Shown piece by piece: positions 37,622-46,224 of a DNA stretch of 64,000 nucleotides. Positions within the stretch are counted from its first letter, which is position 1, and every line of letters starts with the position of its first letter. Source of the DNA: Pseudomonas vranovensis DSM 16006 (GTDB lineage: Bacteria > Pseudomonadota > Gammaproteobacteria > Pseudomonadales > Pseudomonadaceae); the NCBI RefSeq assembly GCF_000425805.1, contig NZ_AUED01000002.1:248001-312000 (forward strand). Reading direction: 5' to 3'. The notes beneath the pieces were generated by a model, which saw only the letters and a program-made list of their open reading frames with translations, ran no database searches and was not told the origin of the DNA. The translations under genes and the position numbers were made by a program.

Positions 37622-39244
37622 TCAGCGCGTTTGACCGATGTGCCTGGCTGAACGTCGAATCAGACCGATGACCGGCAACAGACCGACCAGGATCAGCGTC
37701 AGGGCAGGCAGCGAAGCCCGCGCCCACTCGCCTTCGCTGGTCATTTCAAACACACGCACCGCCAGGGTATCCCAGCCGAACGGGCGCATCAGCAAAGTCG
37801 CGGGCATTTCCTTCAGCACATCGACGAACACCAGCAAGGCTGCACTCAAGGCCCCGGGTACCAGCAACGGCAGATACACCTTGAAAAACAATCTTGGACC
37901 ACTGACACCAAGGCTGCGGGAAGCCTCGGGCAGCGACGGCCTGATCCGGTCCAGGCTGTTTTCCAGCGGGCCGTAGGCGACAGCAATGAAGCGCACCAGG
38001 TAGGCCAGCAACAGCGCGAACAGACTCCCCAGCAGCAATGGCCTGCCTGCGCCGCCCAGCCAATTCGAGAGCGGGACGACCAAGTGGTTGTCGAGGTAGC
38101 TGAACGCCAACATGATCGACACAGCCAGTACCGAGCCTGGCAGCGCATACCCGAGGTTGGCCAGGCCGACACCGGCGCCGATGGCCGTGGTCGGCGCCTG
38201 GCGCCGGGCAAAGGCCAGCACCAGCGCCACACACACGGTGATCAACGCCGCCATCGCCCCCAGGTAGAGGGTATGCAGGATCAGGGCGGCATACCGCTCA
38301 TCCAGGTCAAACCGCCCCCGCTGCCAGAACCACACCAGCAACTGGATGACCGGAATGACAAACGCGCAGGCGAACACCAGCAAGCACCAGCCACTGGCAG
38401 CCAGCGCCTTGACACCACGCAGGTGGTACAACGCCTTGCCCCTTGGCCGCTCATTACTGCCACGCACCGCGCCACGCGCGCGACGCTCGCCATACAGCAC
38501 CAGCATCACCACCAACAGCAACAGACTGGCAAGTTGAGCCGCACTGGAAAGGCTGAAGAAGCCATACCAGGTCTTGTAGATCGCGGTGGTGAAGGTGTCG
38601 AAGTTGAACACCGAGACGGCGCCGAAATCCGCCAGCGTCTCCATCAATGCCAAGGCAACACCCGCACCGATGGCAGGGCGGGCCATGGGCATTGCCACCC
38701 GCCAGAACGCCTGCAAGGGCGAGTGCCCCAGCACCCGCGCCGCCTCCATCAAGCCTTTACCCTGGGCCATGAACGCGGTGCGTGCCAGCAAGTAGACGTA
38801 GGGGTAGAACACCAGCACCAGGACAATGATCACCCCACCGGTGGAGCGCACCCGTGGCAAGCGCATGGGGCCGAACCACTCGCGCATCAGGGTCTGCACC
38901 GGTCCGGCAAAATCCAGCAGTCCGACAAAAACGAACGCCAGCACGTACGCAGGGATGGCAAACGGCAGCATCAGCGCCCAGTCCAACCAGCGTCTCCCGG
39001 GGAATTCGCAGAGGCTGGTGAGCCAGGCCAGGCTCACGCCGAGCACGGTAACGCCCATGCCCACACCGACAATCAGGGTCAGGGTGTTGCCCAACAGGCG
39101 GCTCATCTGGGTGTCCAGCAGGTGCGACCAGATCTGCATGTCGACCGACTGCCAGGACAACAGCAGCACGCTCAGGGGCAGCAGCACCAGGGCAGCAATG
39201 ACAAAAACCAGGGGATACCAGCGACGTTGGGCGGGGTGAGCCAA
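37622..39244 (-). CDS. Iron(III) ABC transporter permease, FbpB/SfuB-type
   Basis: A fused permease of 540 residues with about 12 membrane helices and two coupling loops (MEAARVLGHSPLQAFWRVAM and PEASRSLGVSGPRLFFKVYL), as in FbpB-type ferric iron importers. The TTG at 39244 (AHPAQRRWYPLVFVIAALVL) is taken as the start, because further upstream the frame runs into a REP element; the ribosome site is weak. It follows the binding-protein gene on the same strand. No ATPase gene is adjacent, so the energising subunit must be encoded elsewhere. Confidence 0.85.
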   Translation of the reverse strand: MAHPAQRRWYPLVFVIAALVLLPLSVLLLSWQSVDMQIWSHLLDTQMSRLLGNTLTLIVGVGMGVTVLGVSLAWLTSLCEFPGRRWLDWALMLPFAIPAYVLAFVFVGLLDFAGPVQTLMREWFGPMRLPRVRSTGGVIIVLVLVFYPYVYLLARTAFMAQGKGLMEAARVLGHSPLQAFWRVAMPMARPAIGAGVALALMETLADFGAVSVFNFDTFTTAIYKTWYGFFSLSSAAQLASLLLLVVMLVLYGERRARGAVRGSNERPRGKALYHLRGVKALAASGWCLLVFACAFVIPVIQLLVWFWQRGRFDLDERYAALILHTLYLGAMAALITVCVALVLAFARRQAPTTAIGAGVGLANLGYALPGSVLAVSIMLAFSYLDNHLVVPLSNWLGGAGRPLLLGSLFALLLAYLVRFIAVAYGPLENSLDRIRPSLPEASRSLGVSGPRLFFKVYLPLLVPGALSAALLVFVDVLKEMPATLLMRPFGWDTLAVRVFEMTSEGEWARASLPALTLILVGLLPVIGLIRRSARHIGQTR

Positions 39245-39260
39245 AACAAAAATCTCGGTT

Positions 39261-39330
39261 GTAGGAGCGGGCTTGCCCCGCGATCCCATCAGGCGGCACA
39301 AGGCCGCTCCTGCAGATGCAGGAGCGGCCT
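39261..39330. repeat. REP pair inside the iron transporter operon
   Basis: The first unit is GTAGGAGCGGGCTTGCCCCG followed by CGAT (39261-39284). The second is a 14-bp perfect stem, AGGCCGCTCCTGCA / TGCAGGAGCGGCCT (39301-39314, 39317-39330), which is a 30-bp near-palindrome. It separates the binding-protein stop from the permease start on the same strand. Confidence 0.8.
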
Positions 39331-39352
39331 CATGAAGGATAAAGCCTTGCGC

Positions 39353-40354
39353 TTAGTTCCAGCCAGCCCGATCCATCAAGCGAATCGCTTCAGCCTGGCG
39401 CTTGCCAGCGATTTCCACCGGAATGGAGTCGGCCTTGAACGAACCCCAGGCGGCAACTTCTTCCGAGGGCTTCACTTTCGGATTGGCCGGGAATTCCTGG
39501 TTCACATCGGCGAAAAGCTTCTGGGCTTCTTCACCGGTCATCCACTCCACCAGCTTCTTGGCGGCTTCCGGATGCGGGGCGTACTTGGTCAGGCCGATAC
39601 CCGAGAGGTTTACGTGGACACCGCGGTCAGCCTGGTTGGGCCAGAACAGCTTGACCGCCAGCTTCGGGTCTTGTTTGTGCAGGCGACCGTAGTAGTAGGT
39701 GTTGACGATACCGACATCGCACTGGCCGGCATTGATGGCCTGCAACAGCGCGGTATCGTCGGAGAACACATCGGTGGACAGGTTGTTGACCCAGCCCTTG
39801 ATGATTTCCTCGGTTTTCTTCTCACCGTGGGTTTCGATCAGGGTGGCAGTCAACGACTGGTTGTAGACCTTCTTCGCCGTACGCAGGCACAGGCGACCTT
39901 CCCAGTTCTTGTCGGCCAGGGCTTCATAGGTGCTCAGCTCTTCTGGCTTGACCCGTTCGGTGGAGTAGGCGATGGTCCGGGCGCGCAGGCTCAGGCCGGT
40001 CCAGTCGTGGGACGAGGCACGGTACTGCTTGGGAATGTTGGCGTCGATAACATCGGACTTGATCGGCTGCAGAATGCCCATCTGCTCGGCCTGCCAGAGG
40101 TTGCCGGCGTCGACGGTGAGCAGCAGGTCGGCTGTGGCATTCTGGCCTTCAGCCTTGATGCGCTGCATCAGCGGCGCTTCCTTGTCGGTGATGAACTTCA
40201 CCTTCACGCCCGTCTTGGCGGTGTAGGCATCGAACACCGGCTTGATCAACTCGTCGATGCGCGAGGAATACACCACCACCTCGTCTGCCGCCTGGGCAGT
40301 GCCGCCCAACAGGGTCAGAGCCAGGGCGGCCAATACGTGCTTGCGTGGCAACAT
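39353..40354 (-). CDS. Iron(III) ABC transporter substrate-binding protein, FbpA-type
   Basis: A periplasmic ferric-iron receptor of 333 residues. The signal peptide [20 protein letters not shown] ends at AQA-AD. The mature protein has [20 protein letters not shown] and the paired tyrosines in [12 protein letters not shown] that bind iron in this family. It is the first gene of a two-gene operon with the permease; a REP pair separates them. An 8-bp inverted repeat precedes it, which may be an iron-responsive operator. Confidence 0.88.
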   Translation of the reverse strand: MLPRKHVLAALALTLLGGTAQAADEVVVYSSRIDELIKPVFDAYTAKTGVKVKFITDKEAPLMQRIKAEGQNATADLLLTVDAGNLWQAEQMGILQPIKSDVIDANIPKQYRASSHDWTGLSLRARTIAYSTERVKPEELSTYEALADKNWEGRLCLRTAKKVYNQSLTATLIETHGEKKTEEIIKGWVNNLSTDVFSDDTALLQAINAGQCDVGIVNTYYYGRLHKQDPKLAVKLFWPNQADRGVHVNLSGIGLTKYAPHPEAAKKLVEWMTGEEAQKLFADVNQEFPANPKVKPSEEVAAWGSFKADSIPVEIAGKRQAEAIRLMDRAGWN

Positions 40355-40382
40355 GGTGCAGTCCTCGGAGATAAATAGAGGC

Positions 40383-40407
40383 GCAAATGGTAGTTAATCC
40401 CATTTGC
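40383..40407. promoter_or_regulatory. Palindrome upstream of the iron-binding protein gene
   Basis: GCAAATGG (40383-40390) and CCATTTGC (40400-40407) form a perfect 8-bp inverted repeat with a 9-bp AT-rich centre, 29 bp upstream of the start codon. The position suits an operator. It is only a weak match to the Fur box. Confidence 0.4.
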
Positions 40408-40455
40408 CTTCTCAACCGAACTCACCGGGGAGGAGTTACCAGATGTTACCAGGCC

Positions 40456-41679
40456 TCAAGCGCGTGCCAGATCCGGCAGATCACCGGTCAAGCCCATGGC
40501 CTGGCGAACGAACAGTGCCTTGGCCTCGGGCAGTTGCTCCACCCATTTCAGACCACTGTTGCGCAACCAGCGCAACGGCAGCGGGTCAGCCTGGAACAGG
40601 CGCTCAAAACCTTCCATGGCTGCCATCAGTGCGAGGTTGTGTGGCATGCGACGGCGCTCGTAGCGGCTCAGCACACGTACGTCGGCCAACCGCTCGCCAC
40701 GCTCATAGGCATGCTGCAGTTCCTCGGCCAGCACCGCGGCATCGAGAAAGCCCAGGTTGACGCCCTGCCCGGCCAGCGGATGGATAGTGTGGGCGGCATC
40801 GCCGATCAGGGCCAGGCCCTCGGCCACGTAACGCTTGGCATGACGCTGGCGCAACGGCACGCAGACCCGAGGGTCGGCCTGCAACACAGCGCCGAGTCGG
40901 CCTTCGAAGGCGCGCTCGAGTTCGGCACAGAAAGCTTCGTCGGGCAGGCCCATTAGGTGTTCGGCCTGCTCCGGCGTGGTCGACCAGACAATCGAGCACC
41001 AGTCTTGCTGGCCATCGCGCAGCAGCGGCAAGAAGGCCAGCGGACCGTCATCAGTGAAACGCTGCCAGGCCGTGGCCTGGTGCGGCTCGGCGCAGCGCAC
41101 GCTGGTGACGATGGCATGATGCAGATAATCCCACTCGCGGGTTTCGCAACCGGTCAGGCGCCGCACTGCAGAGTTGGCACCATCGGCGGCGATGACCAGT
41201 GGCGCACGCAAGGTGCGGCCATCGGCGAGTGTCAGCAGCCACTCGTCACCCGAACGACGCATCTGCTCCAGGCGCGCGTTGGCCAGCAAACCGATCTCGC
41301 TGTCGTGCAGGCGTTCGAGCAATCCGTCCTGCACCACCCGGTTCTCGACAATGTGCCCCAGTACTTCGGCATGCACACTGGCGGCCGAAAAATGGATCTG
41401 GCCGGTGCCACTGCCATCCCATACACGCATGTCCGAGTAGGGGCTCAAGCGTCGGTCGCTGATGCCCTGCCAGGCCCCCACCCGCTCGAGGATGCGCTGG
41501 CTGGCCATCGACAGGGCGCTGACGCGCGGTTCGAAGGCAGACTGATCATCGAAGGGTTTGATCGACAGCGGGCTGCCATCAAGCAGGAGTATCTCCAGGC
41601 CGCTGTGCTGCAATGCCAGGGCCAGGGCGCTGCCGACCATACCGGCACCGACAATCAACAGATCTGCGCGCATTTCCAT
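40456..41679 (-). CDS. ubiI: UbiH/UbiI-family ubiquinone biosynthesis FAD monooxygenase
   Basis: A FAD-dependent ring hydroxylase of 407 residues. It has an N-terminal dinucleotide-binding site (LLIVGAGMVGSALALALQ), the mid DG motif (LVIAADGANSAVRRLTG) and the C-terminal GD motif (GLALIGDAAHTIHPLAGQGVNLG). Its order after pepP and ubiH matches E. coli ubiI (C5-hydroxylation). UbiF-type activity on another ring carbon cannot be excluded. It is the last gene of the pepP-ubiH operon, three bases after the DUF4442 gene. Confidence 0.8.
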   Translation of the reverse strand: MEMRADLLIVGAGMVGSALALALQHSGLEILLLDGSPLSIKPFDDQSAFEPRVSALSMASQRILERVGAWQGISDRRLSPYSDMRVWDGSGTGQIHFSAASVHAEVLGHIVENRVVQDGLLERLHDSEIGLLANARLEQMRRSGDEWLLTLADGRTLRAPLVIAADGANSAVRRLTGCETREWDYLHHAIVTSVRCAEPHQATAWQRFTDDGPLAFLPLLRDGQQDWCSIVWSTTPEQAEHLMGLPDEAFCAELERAFEGRLGAVLQADPRVCVPLRQRHAKRYVAEGLALIGDAAHTIHPLAGQGVNLGFLDAAVLAEELQHAYERGERLADVRVLSRYERRRMPHNLALMAAMEGFERLFQADPLPLRWLRNSGLKWVEQLPEAKALFVRQAMGLTGDLPDLARA

Positions 41680-41682
41680 GCC

Positions 41683-42165
41683 TTAAGCCTGTCTCGCTTG
41701 CGGCTTGAGCCGCACATAAAGGGTTTTGTCGACCCGTGCCACCAGCTCGCCGGCAGCATCTCGGATATCGACCTGAAGTCGTGGCAGGTATTTCTTGCCG
41801 CCTGCGGTGTGTTCGCGAATATCGGTCAGCAAGTCGTCATCAATACACAGCTCGGCAAATACCGGGCCTTTGCCCGGTGAAATGAAGTCGATGCTGGCGG
41901 CCTTGTCCCAGACGATGTACTCGCGGCCCAGGAGTTCCATCAGCATCAGCATGTAGAACGGATCGACCATCGAATACAGGCTGCCGCCGAACTGGGTATG
42001 GACATAGTTGCGGTTGAACCAGTGCAAGCCCATGCGCACCTTCACCTGGCGCAGGTCAGGGCTGATGCTCTGCACGCGGATACCGGCGCCAATGTAGGGC
42101 GGGTACACATTCAGCAGCCAGCGCAGCATGCGCGCACGCCGTGCCAGTTTTCGCGAATCGCTCAT
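41683..42165 (-). CDS. DUF4442 hotdog-fold protein
   Basis: A 160-residue protein of the DUF4442 family, related to acyl-CoA thioesterases of the hotdog fold: HWFNRNYVHTQFGGSLYSMV, DPFYMLMLMELLGREYIVWD and GKGPVFAELCIDDD are visible. It has neither a signal peptide nor membrane segments. It sits between ubiH and ubiI with gaps of two and three bases, a placement conserved in Pseudomonas. A role in lipid or quinone metabolism is likely by context only. Confidence 0.75.
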   Translation of the reverse strand: MSDSRKLARRARMLRWLLNVYPPYIGAGIRVQSISPDLRQVKVRMGLHWFNRNYVHTQFGGSLYSMVDPFYMLMLMELLGREYIVWDKAASIDFISPGKGPVFAELCIDDDLLTDIREHTAGGKKYLPRLQVDIRDAAGELVARVDKTLYVRLKPQARQA

Positions 42166-42167
42166 GC

Positions 42168-43361
42168 TTAGCTCCGCGGGTCCGGACGAGTTCCCAGGCC
42201 CATGGCCTGACGGGCGAACCAGCGTTTGGCCGGCGGCAACAGATCAAGCCCCAGCAGCCCCAGGTTACGTCCGGCAGCCACCAACGGCTGCGCGCTGCCG
42301 AACAACCGGGTAACGCGGTCGGAGAAGCCCACCGTCAGGTCCTGGTCCAGACGCTGACGCTCGCGGTAAGCCTGCAGGGTGGCGAAATCACCGGGGACCG
42401 CCGGGCCTGCCAACAGCCCTTCAGCCAGCGACTGCACATCGCGCAGCGACAGGTTGAAGCCTTGCCCGGCGATCGGGTGCAGGCTGTGAGCGGCATTGCC
42501 CAGCACGACCAGGTGCGAGCGCACCTGTTCCTGTGCTTCAACCAGCGACAAGGGATACAAATGCCGCGCACCGACCTGGCGCAACGTGCCCAGGCGATAG
42601 CCAAACACGTCCTGCAACTCGGACAAGAAGCTGCGCTCGTCCAGCTCTGCCAGGCGCTTTGCGTCCATGCCGGCGCGGGTCCAGACCAACGCACAGCGGT
42701 TTTCCGGCAACGGCAGAAGGGCCATCGGGCCTTCATCGGTGAAGCGCTCGAACGCCTGCCCGCAATGGGCTTCGCTCGGGGTGATATTGGCGATCAGCGC
42801 GCTCTGGTTGTACGGGCGCTGGCTGACATGAATGCCCAGTTGTTCACGCAGACCGGAGCGGCCGCCATCGGCCAGGACTGCCAGGTCGCACTCAACGGTG
42901 GTGTCATCATCGAGCGACAGCCGATAGCCATCTTCGAGGGCCTGCATGGCCGTTACTTGCGCCGGGCAACGCCAACTGACCACGTCGGCATCCAGGCCTT
43001 TCCACAGGCACTGGCCGAGCCAGGCGTTCTCTACCACGTAACCCAGGGCCGGGACGCCCTCTTCCAGCGCATCGAGGCGTGTGGAGCCGAAGCGGCCACG
43101 GTCGGACACCTGGATCTGCCGGATCGGTTCGGCGCGGCGGCTGATCTGCTGCCAAAGGCCCAGGCGTTCGTAGATCTGGCGAGTACCAAAGGACAACGCC
43201 GAGGAGCGTGCGTCATAACTTGGCTGGTAGGTATCGCCCGGCGCGAAGGGTTCGATCAGCAGAATGCTCCAGCCACGCGCCTTGGCACCGGCCTGCAAGG
43301 CCAGGGCCAGGCTTGCGCCAACCAGGCCACCACCGATAATTGCCAGGTTTACTCGATTCAT
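42168..43361 (-). CDS. ubiH: 2-octaprenyl-6-methoxyphenol hydroxylase UbiH
   Basis: A FAD monooxygenase of ubiquinone synthesis, 397 residues. It has VNLAIIGGGLVGASLALALQ, AVLADGGRSGLREQLGIHVS and VVLGNAAHSLHPIAGQGFNL, the three family sites. It overlaps the pepP stop by 4 bp. It is paralogous to the third gene downstream, and the pair hydroxylates different carbons of the quinone ring. Confidence 0.9.
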   Translation of the reverse strand: MNRVNLAIIGGGLVGASLALALQAGAKARGWSILLIEPFAPGDTYQPSYDARSSALSFGTRQIYERLGLWQQISRRAEPIRQIQVSDRGRFGSTRLDALEEGVPALGYVVENAWLGQCLWKGLDADVVSWRCPAQVTAMQALEDGYRLSLDDDTTVECDLAVLADGGRSGLREQLGIHVSQRPYNQSALIANITPSEAHCGQAFERFTDEGPMALLPLPENRCALVWTRAGMDAKRLAELDERSFLSELQDVFGYRLGTLRQVGARHLYPLSLVEAQEQVRSHLVVLGNAAHSLHPIAGQGFNLSLRDVQSLAEGLLAGPAVPGDFATLQAYRERQRLDQDLTVGFSDRVTRLFGSAQPLVAAGRNLGLLGLDLLPPAKRWFARQAMGLGTRPDPRS

Positions 43362-44692
43362 GCCGCGACACTACGCGCGGCAGCCATCAAGGCTTCGATT
43401 TCGGCGACCGCTTTCGGCACGCCGGAGGTCAGGATTTCACAGCCCTGCTTGGTTACCACTACGTCATCCTCGATACGTACACCAATGCCACGCCACTTCT
43501 TTGCGACACTCTGGTTGTCGGCACCGATGTAGATGCCCGGTTCCACGGTCAGGGCCATGCCGGGTTCAAGCACCCGCCACTGACCACCCACCTTGTATTC
43601 GCCGACATCATGTACATCCATGCCCAGCCAGTGCCCGGCGCGGTGCATATAGAAGGCCCGATAGGCCTCGCTCTCGATCAGTTCCTCGACCTTGCCCTTG
43701 AGCAGGCCAAGCTCCACCAGCCCTTCGGTGATCACCTGGACCGTAGCCTCATGGGCGTGGTTCCAGTGCTTGCCTGGGGCGATGACCGCGAATGCTGCTT
43801 CCTGAGCCTTGAGCACGAGCTCGTAGATTGCCTTCTGCTCCGGCGAAAACCGCCCGCTGACCGGGAAGGTGCGGGTGATGTCGCTGGCGTAGCAATCGAT
43901 CTCGCACCCGGCGTCGATCAACACCAGGTCGCCGTCCTTGAGCAGTGCATCGTTCTCCTGATAGTGAAGAATGCAACTGTTGCGTCCGGCAGCAACGATC
44001 GAACCATAGGCCGGCATCTTCGCCCCGCCCTTGCGAAACTCGTAGTCCAGCTCTGCCTCCAGGCTGTACTCGCGCAAGCCCGCGCGACAGGCCTGCATGG
44101 CCCGCACATGGGCGCGGGAGGAGATCTCGGCGGCCTCGCGCATCACTTTCACTTCAGTTGCCGATTTATACAGGCGCATGTCGTGAAGCAAATGATCCAG
44201 GGCAACGAATTCGTTCGGCGGCTGGGCACCGAGCCGGGCCTTGGAGCGGATCACGTTGATCCACTCCATCAGGTGGCGATCGAACTCGGGGTTGCTGCCC
44301 ATGGCCGAATAGACCCGGTCGCGGCCTTCGATCAGGCCGGGCAGGATGTCGTCGATATCGGTAATGGGAAAGGCGTCATCGGCGCCGAAGTCGCGGATCG
44401 CGCCTTCCTGGCCCGCGCGCAGGCCATCCCAGAGTTCGCGCTCCGGATTGCGCTCGCGGCAGAACAGTACATATTCACCGTGCTCACGGCCGGGGATCAG
44501 GGCAATTACCGCTTCAGGCTCGGGAAAGCCGCTCAGGTACTGGAAATCGCTGTCCTGTCGATATACATGCTCAACGTCACGGTTGCGAATGGCAACTGCG
44601 GCGGCAGGCAATATGGCAATGCTGTTGGGCTCCATCTGCGCCATCAGCGCCTTGCGTCGACGGGCGTATTCCGACTTGGGGATATGGCTCAT
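43358..44692 (-). CDS. pepP: Xaa-Pro aminopeptidase PepP
   Basis: A cytosolic metallopeptidase of 444 residues that removes N-terminal residues before proline. The M24B metal-binding region is visible: VLIDAGCEIDCYASDITRTF carries the two Asp ligands, the His is in MHRAGHWLGMDVHDVG, and the Glu ligands are in LTVEPGIY and VRIEDDVVVT. It opens with SEYARRRKALMAQM. The gene is between the UPF0149 gene and ubiH, as in E. coli. Confidence 0.95.
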   Translation of the reverse strand: MSHIPKSEYARRRKALMAQMEPNSIAILPAAAVAIRNRDVEHVYRQDSDFQYLSGFPEPEAVIALIPGREHGEYVLFCRERNPERELWDGLRAGQEGAIRDFGADDAFPITDIDDILPGLIEGRDRVYSAMGSNPEFDRHLMEWINVIRSKARLGAQPPNEFVALDHLLHDMRLYKSATEVKVMREAAEISSRAHVRAMQACRAGLREYSLEAELDYEFRKGGAKMPAYGSIVAAGRNSCILHYQENDALLKDGDLVLIDAGCEIDCYASDITRTFPVSGRFSPEQKAIYELVLKAQEAAFAVIAPGKHWNHAHEATVQVITEGLVELGLLKGKVEELIESEAYRAFYMHRAGHWLGMDVHDVGEYKVGGQWRVLEPGMALTVEPGIYIGADNQSVAKKWRGIGVRIEDDVVVTKQGCEILTSGVPKAVAEIEALMAAARSVAA

Positions 44693-44716
44693 GGGCAGGT
44701 GGGCCCCTCTGTAGAA

Positions 44717-45271
44717 TCAGTGCAGCGACGGTTTGGCTGCAGGCTCGACTGGCTTGGCCAGCTCCGTGTACAGCAGCAGGGGAGCGACGCGCAGGTACTC
44801 CATTACTTCCATATAGTCGTTTTCGCCGTCTTCGGATTCTTCCAGGGCGTCTTGCACCTGGGAAATAGCGACCAGGTCCTGCAGCACTTCCTTCGCCTCA
44901 GTGCTCAGTTCCTTGCCGCCGGCGTTCAGGCCGAATCCGGAAATGAACCCCTGGCACCATTGGCCCAGCGCGGCAGCACGATCGGTCAGGGGCAACTCGT
45001 CACCGGGCAACAACAGCACGACAGTGATATCGTCGCTGGTGAGTTCGCCCTTGACCATTTCCTGCAGGCCGATCAAAGCGTTACGAACGTTGTCAGAAGG
45101 TTCGACCTCGAGCAGCTGAGCGGCGTCAGCCAACCAGCCCTCGGCATCGAAGCCCGCCCCTGCACAGCTGCGCCCGAGCAACAGCCCGTGCAGTTCGGCA
45201 GGGGAAACAGGATGCCCATTGTTGTTGAGCAAGGTGGCGAAGGCGGTGTACGGCGAATTGGTATTGGGCAT
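44717..45271 (-). CDS. UPF0149 (YgfB/YecA-type) family protein
   Basis: A small acidic protein of 184 residues from the ATG at 45271 ([19 protein letters not shown]). Family blocks are [35 protein letters not shown] and [10 protein letters not shown]. No metal-binding tail is present, unlike YecA. It is the first gene of the pepP-ubiH operon. In P. aeruginosa a YgfB protein affects beta-lactamase regulation; whether that applies here is not shown. Confidence 0.85.
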   Translation of the reverse strand: MPNTNSPYTAFATLLNNNGHPVSPAELHGLLLGRSCAGAGFDAEGWLADAAQLLEVEPSDNVRNALIGLQEMVKGELTSDDITVVLLLPGDELPLTDRAAALGQWCQGFISGFGLNAGGKELSTEAKEVLQDLVAISQVQDALEESEDGENDYMEVMEYLRVAPLLLYTELAKPVEPAAKPSLH

Positions 45272-45423
45272 GGGCAACTAGGCGCCAGACGGCGCAATGA
45301 CTAGAATGAAGACCTTGTATCCTAGCACCGGCAGGCGCGCCAAGACCATCGACGCGGCCAACTCGGGGCAGGCCGGGGCATAATCCGGGTAACCACCCGC
45401 CAGACCGAATCGAGTGGCAACCA

Positions 45424-45633
45424 ATGCAAGAGAACGATCTGCAAACGCTGATGGGCCGATTCGAACTGCTGATTGAGCGAGTCGAGCAACTAAAACGGCA
45501 AAATGCACTCCTATTAGCTCAGGAAAAGTCCTGGCGCGAGGAGCGCGCCCACCTCATCGAAAAAAACGAAATCGCCCGGCGTAAGGTCGAATCGATGATT
45601 TCGCGGCTCAAGGCCCTGGAGCAAGACTCATGA
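45424..45633 (+). CDS. ZapB-like coiled-coil protein (TIGR02449 family)
   Basis: A 69-residue protein that is almost wholly coiled coil (LMGRFELLIERVEQLKRQNA, LLLAQEKSWREERAHLIEKN). It starts with MQENDLQTL, 152 bp from the divergent UPF0149 gene. The zapA gene overlaps its stop by 4 bp, so the two are co-translated. The size and pairing suggest a cell-division factor like ZapB, which crosslinks ZapA and FtsZ. Confidence 0.8.
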   Translation: MQENDLQTLMGRFELLIERVEQLKRQNALLLAQEKSWREERAHLIEKNEIARRKVESMISRLKALEQDS

Positions 45634-45947
45634 GTTCAAGCAATAGCGTCACCGTTCAGATCCTCGACAAAGAGTATTCGATCATCTGCCCGCCCGAAGA
45701 GCGCAGCAACCTGGTCAGTGCAGCCCGCTACCTCGATGGCAAGATGCGCGAGATCCGCAGCAGCGGCAAGGTGATCGGCGCCGACCGTATCGCCGTGATG
45801 GCGGCGTTGAACATTACCCACGACCTGCTGCACAACCAGGAACGCCCCGAAGCACCCGCCGGTGGCGCGACCCGTGAACAGGTGCGTGACCTGCTCGATC
45901 GTGTCGACCAGGCGCTGACCGACGATGCGGATACAAAAACCAGTTGA
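45630..45947 (+). CDS. zapA: Cell division protein ZapA
   Basis: A 105-residue FtsZ-ring stabiliser with the family pattern VTVQILDKEYSIICPPEERS, LVSAARYLDGKMREIRSSGK and DRIAVMAALNITHDLL. It starts inside the upstream coiled-coil gene. The 6S RNA promoter lies just after its stop, and possibly co-transcription continues into it. Confidence 0.92.
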   Translation: MSSSNSVTVQILDKEYSIICPPEERSNLVSAARYLDGKMREIRSSGKVIGADRIAVMAALNITHDLLHNQERPEAPAGGATREQVRDLLDRVDQALTDDADTKTS

Positions 45948-45954
45948 GTTTCAG

Positions 45955-45960
45955 TATACT
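45955..45960 (+). promoter_or_regulatory. -10 element of the 6S RNA gene
   Basis: TATACT is a near-consensus sigma-70 -10 box, six bases before the expected 5' end of 6S RNA. The -35 region is poor, so the zapA transcript may also feed 6S RNA. Confidence 0.55.
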
Positions 45961-45965
45961 GGCGC

Positions 45966-46143
45966 CACTCCCTGGAGTGCTTGCCAGTCGGTCATGTCCC
46001 TGAGCCGATACGCACAACCACGGGGGTTGCACGTGGGGCCGGTGTGCATGTCCGCTTGACGGAAAGCCTTAACGCCTCCTGCAATCTCCACCTTGAACTT
46101 TCGGGTTCAAGGGCTACACCGACAGCGGTTCGTCGGGGAGCCT
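45966..46143 (+). ncRNA. ssrS: 6S RNA (RNA polymerase regulator)
   Basis: A structured RNA of about 178 nt between zapA and the 5-formyl-THF cyclo-ligase gene, the conserved place for ssrS. It opens CACTCCCTGGAGTGCTTGCC, contains TGTCCCTGAGCCGATA and TGCATGTCCGCTTGACGG in the middle, and closes with GGGTTCAAGGGCTAC and GACAGCGGTTCGTCGGGGAG. All of these match Pseudomonas 6S RNA from memory. It mimics an open promoter and binds sigma-70 polymerase in stationary phase. The exact ends are estimated. Confidence 0.9.
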
Positions 46144-46180
46144 GAATTACCTCTGCTCGCGCCATCCAGCGGGCAACCGA

Positions 46181-46202
46181 GCTGTCACCCAAGCGTGACA
46201 GC
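46181..46202 (+). promoter_or_regulatory. Hairpin between 6S RNA and the ygfA-type gene
   Basis: GCTGTCAC (46181-46188) and GTGACAGC (46195-46202) form an 8-bp stem with a 6-nt loop, 23 bp before the next start codon. No T tract follows, so it is more likely an RNA-processing or leader structure than a terminator. Confidence 0.45.
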
Positions 46203-46224
46203 CCTCTCTGGGAACGCCTGTGCC

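Noticed and set aside
38084..40378. Plus-strand ORF of 764 codons opposite the iron transporter genes
   Set aside because: It runs through a REP element and two strongly supported minus-strand genes; no domain pattern.
46093..46224. N-terminal extension of the 5-formyl-THF cyclo-ligase
   Set aside because: It would translate the 3' part of 6S RNA; the family N-terminus begins at 46225.
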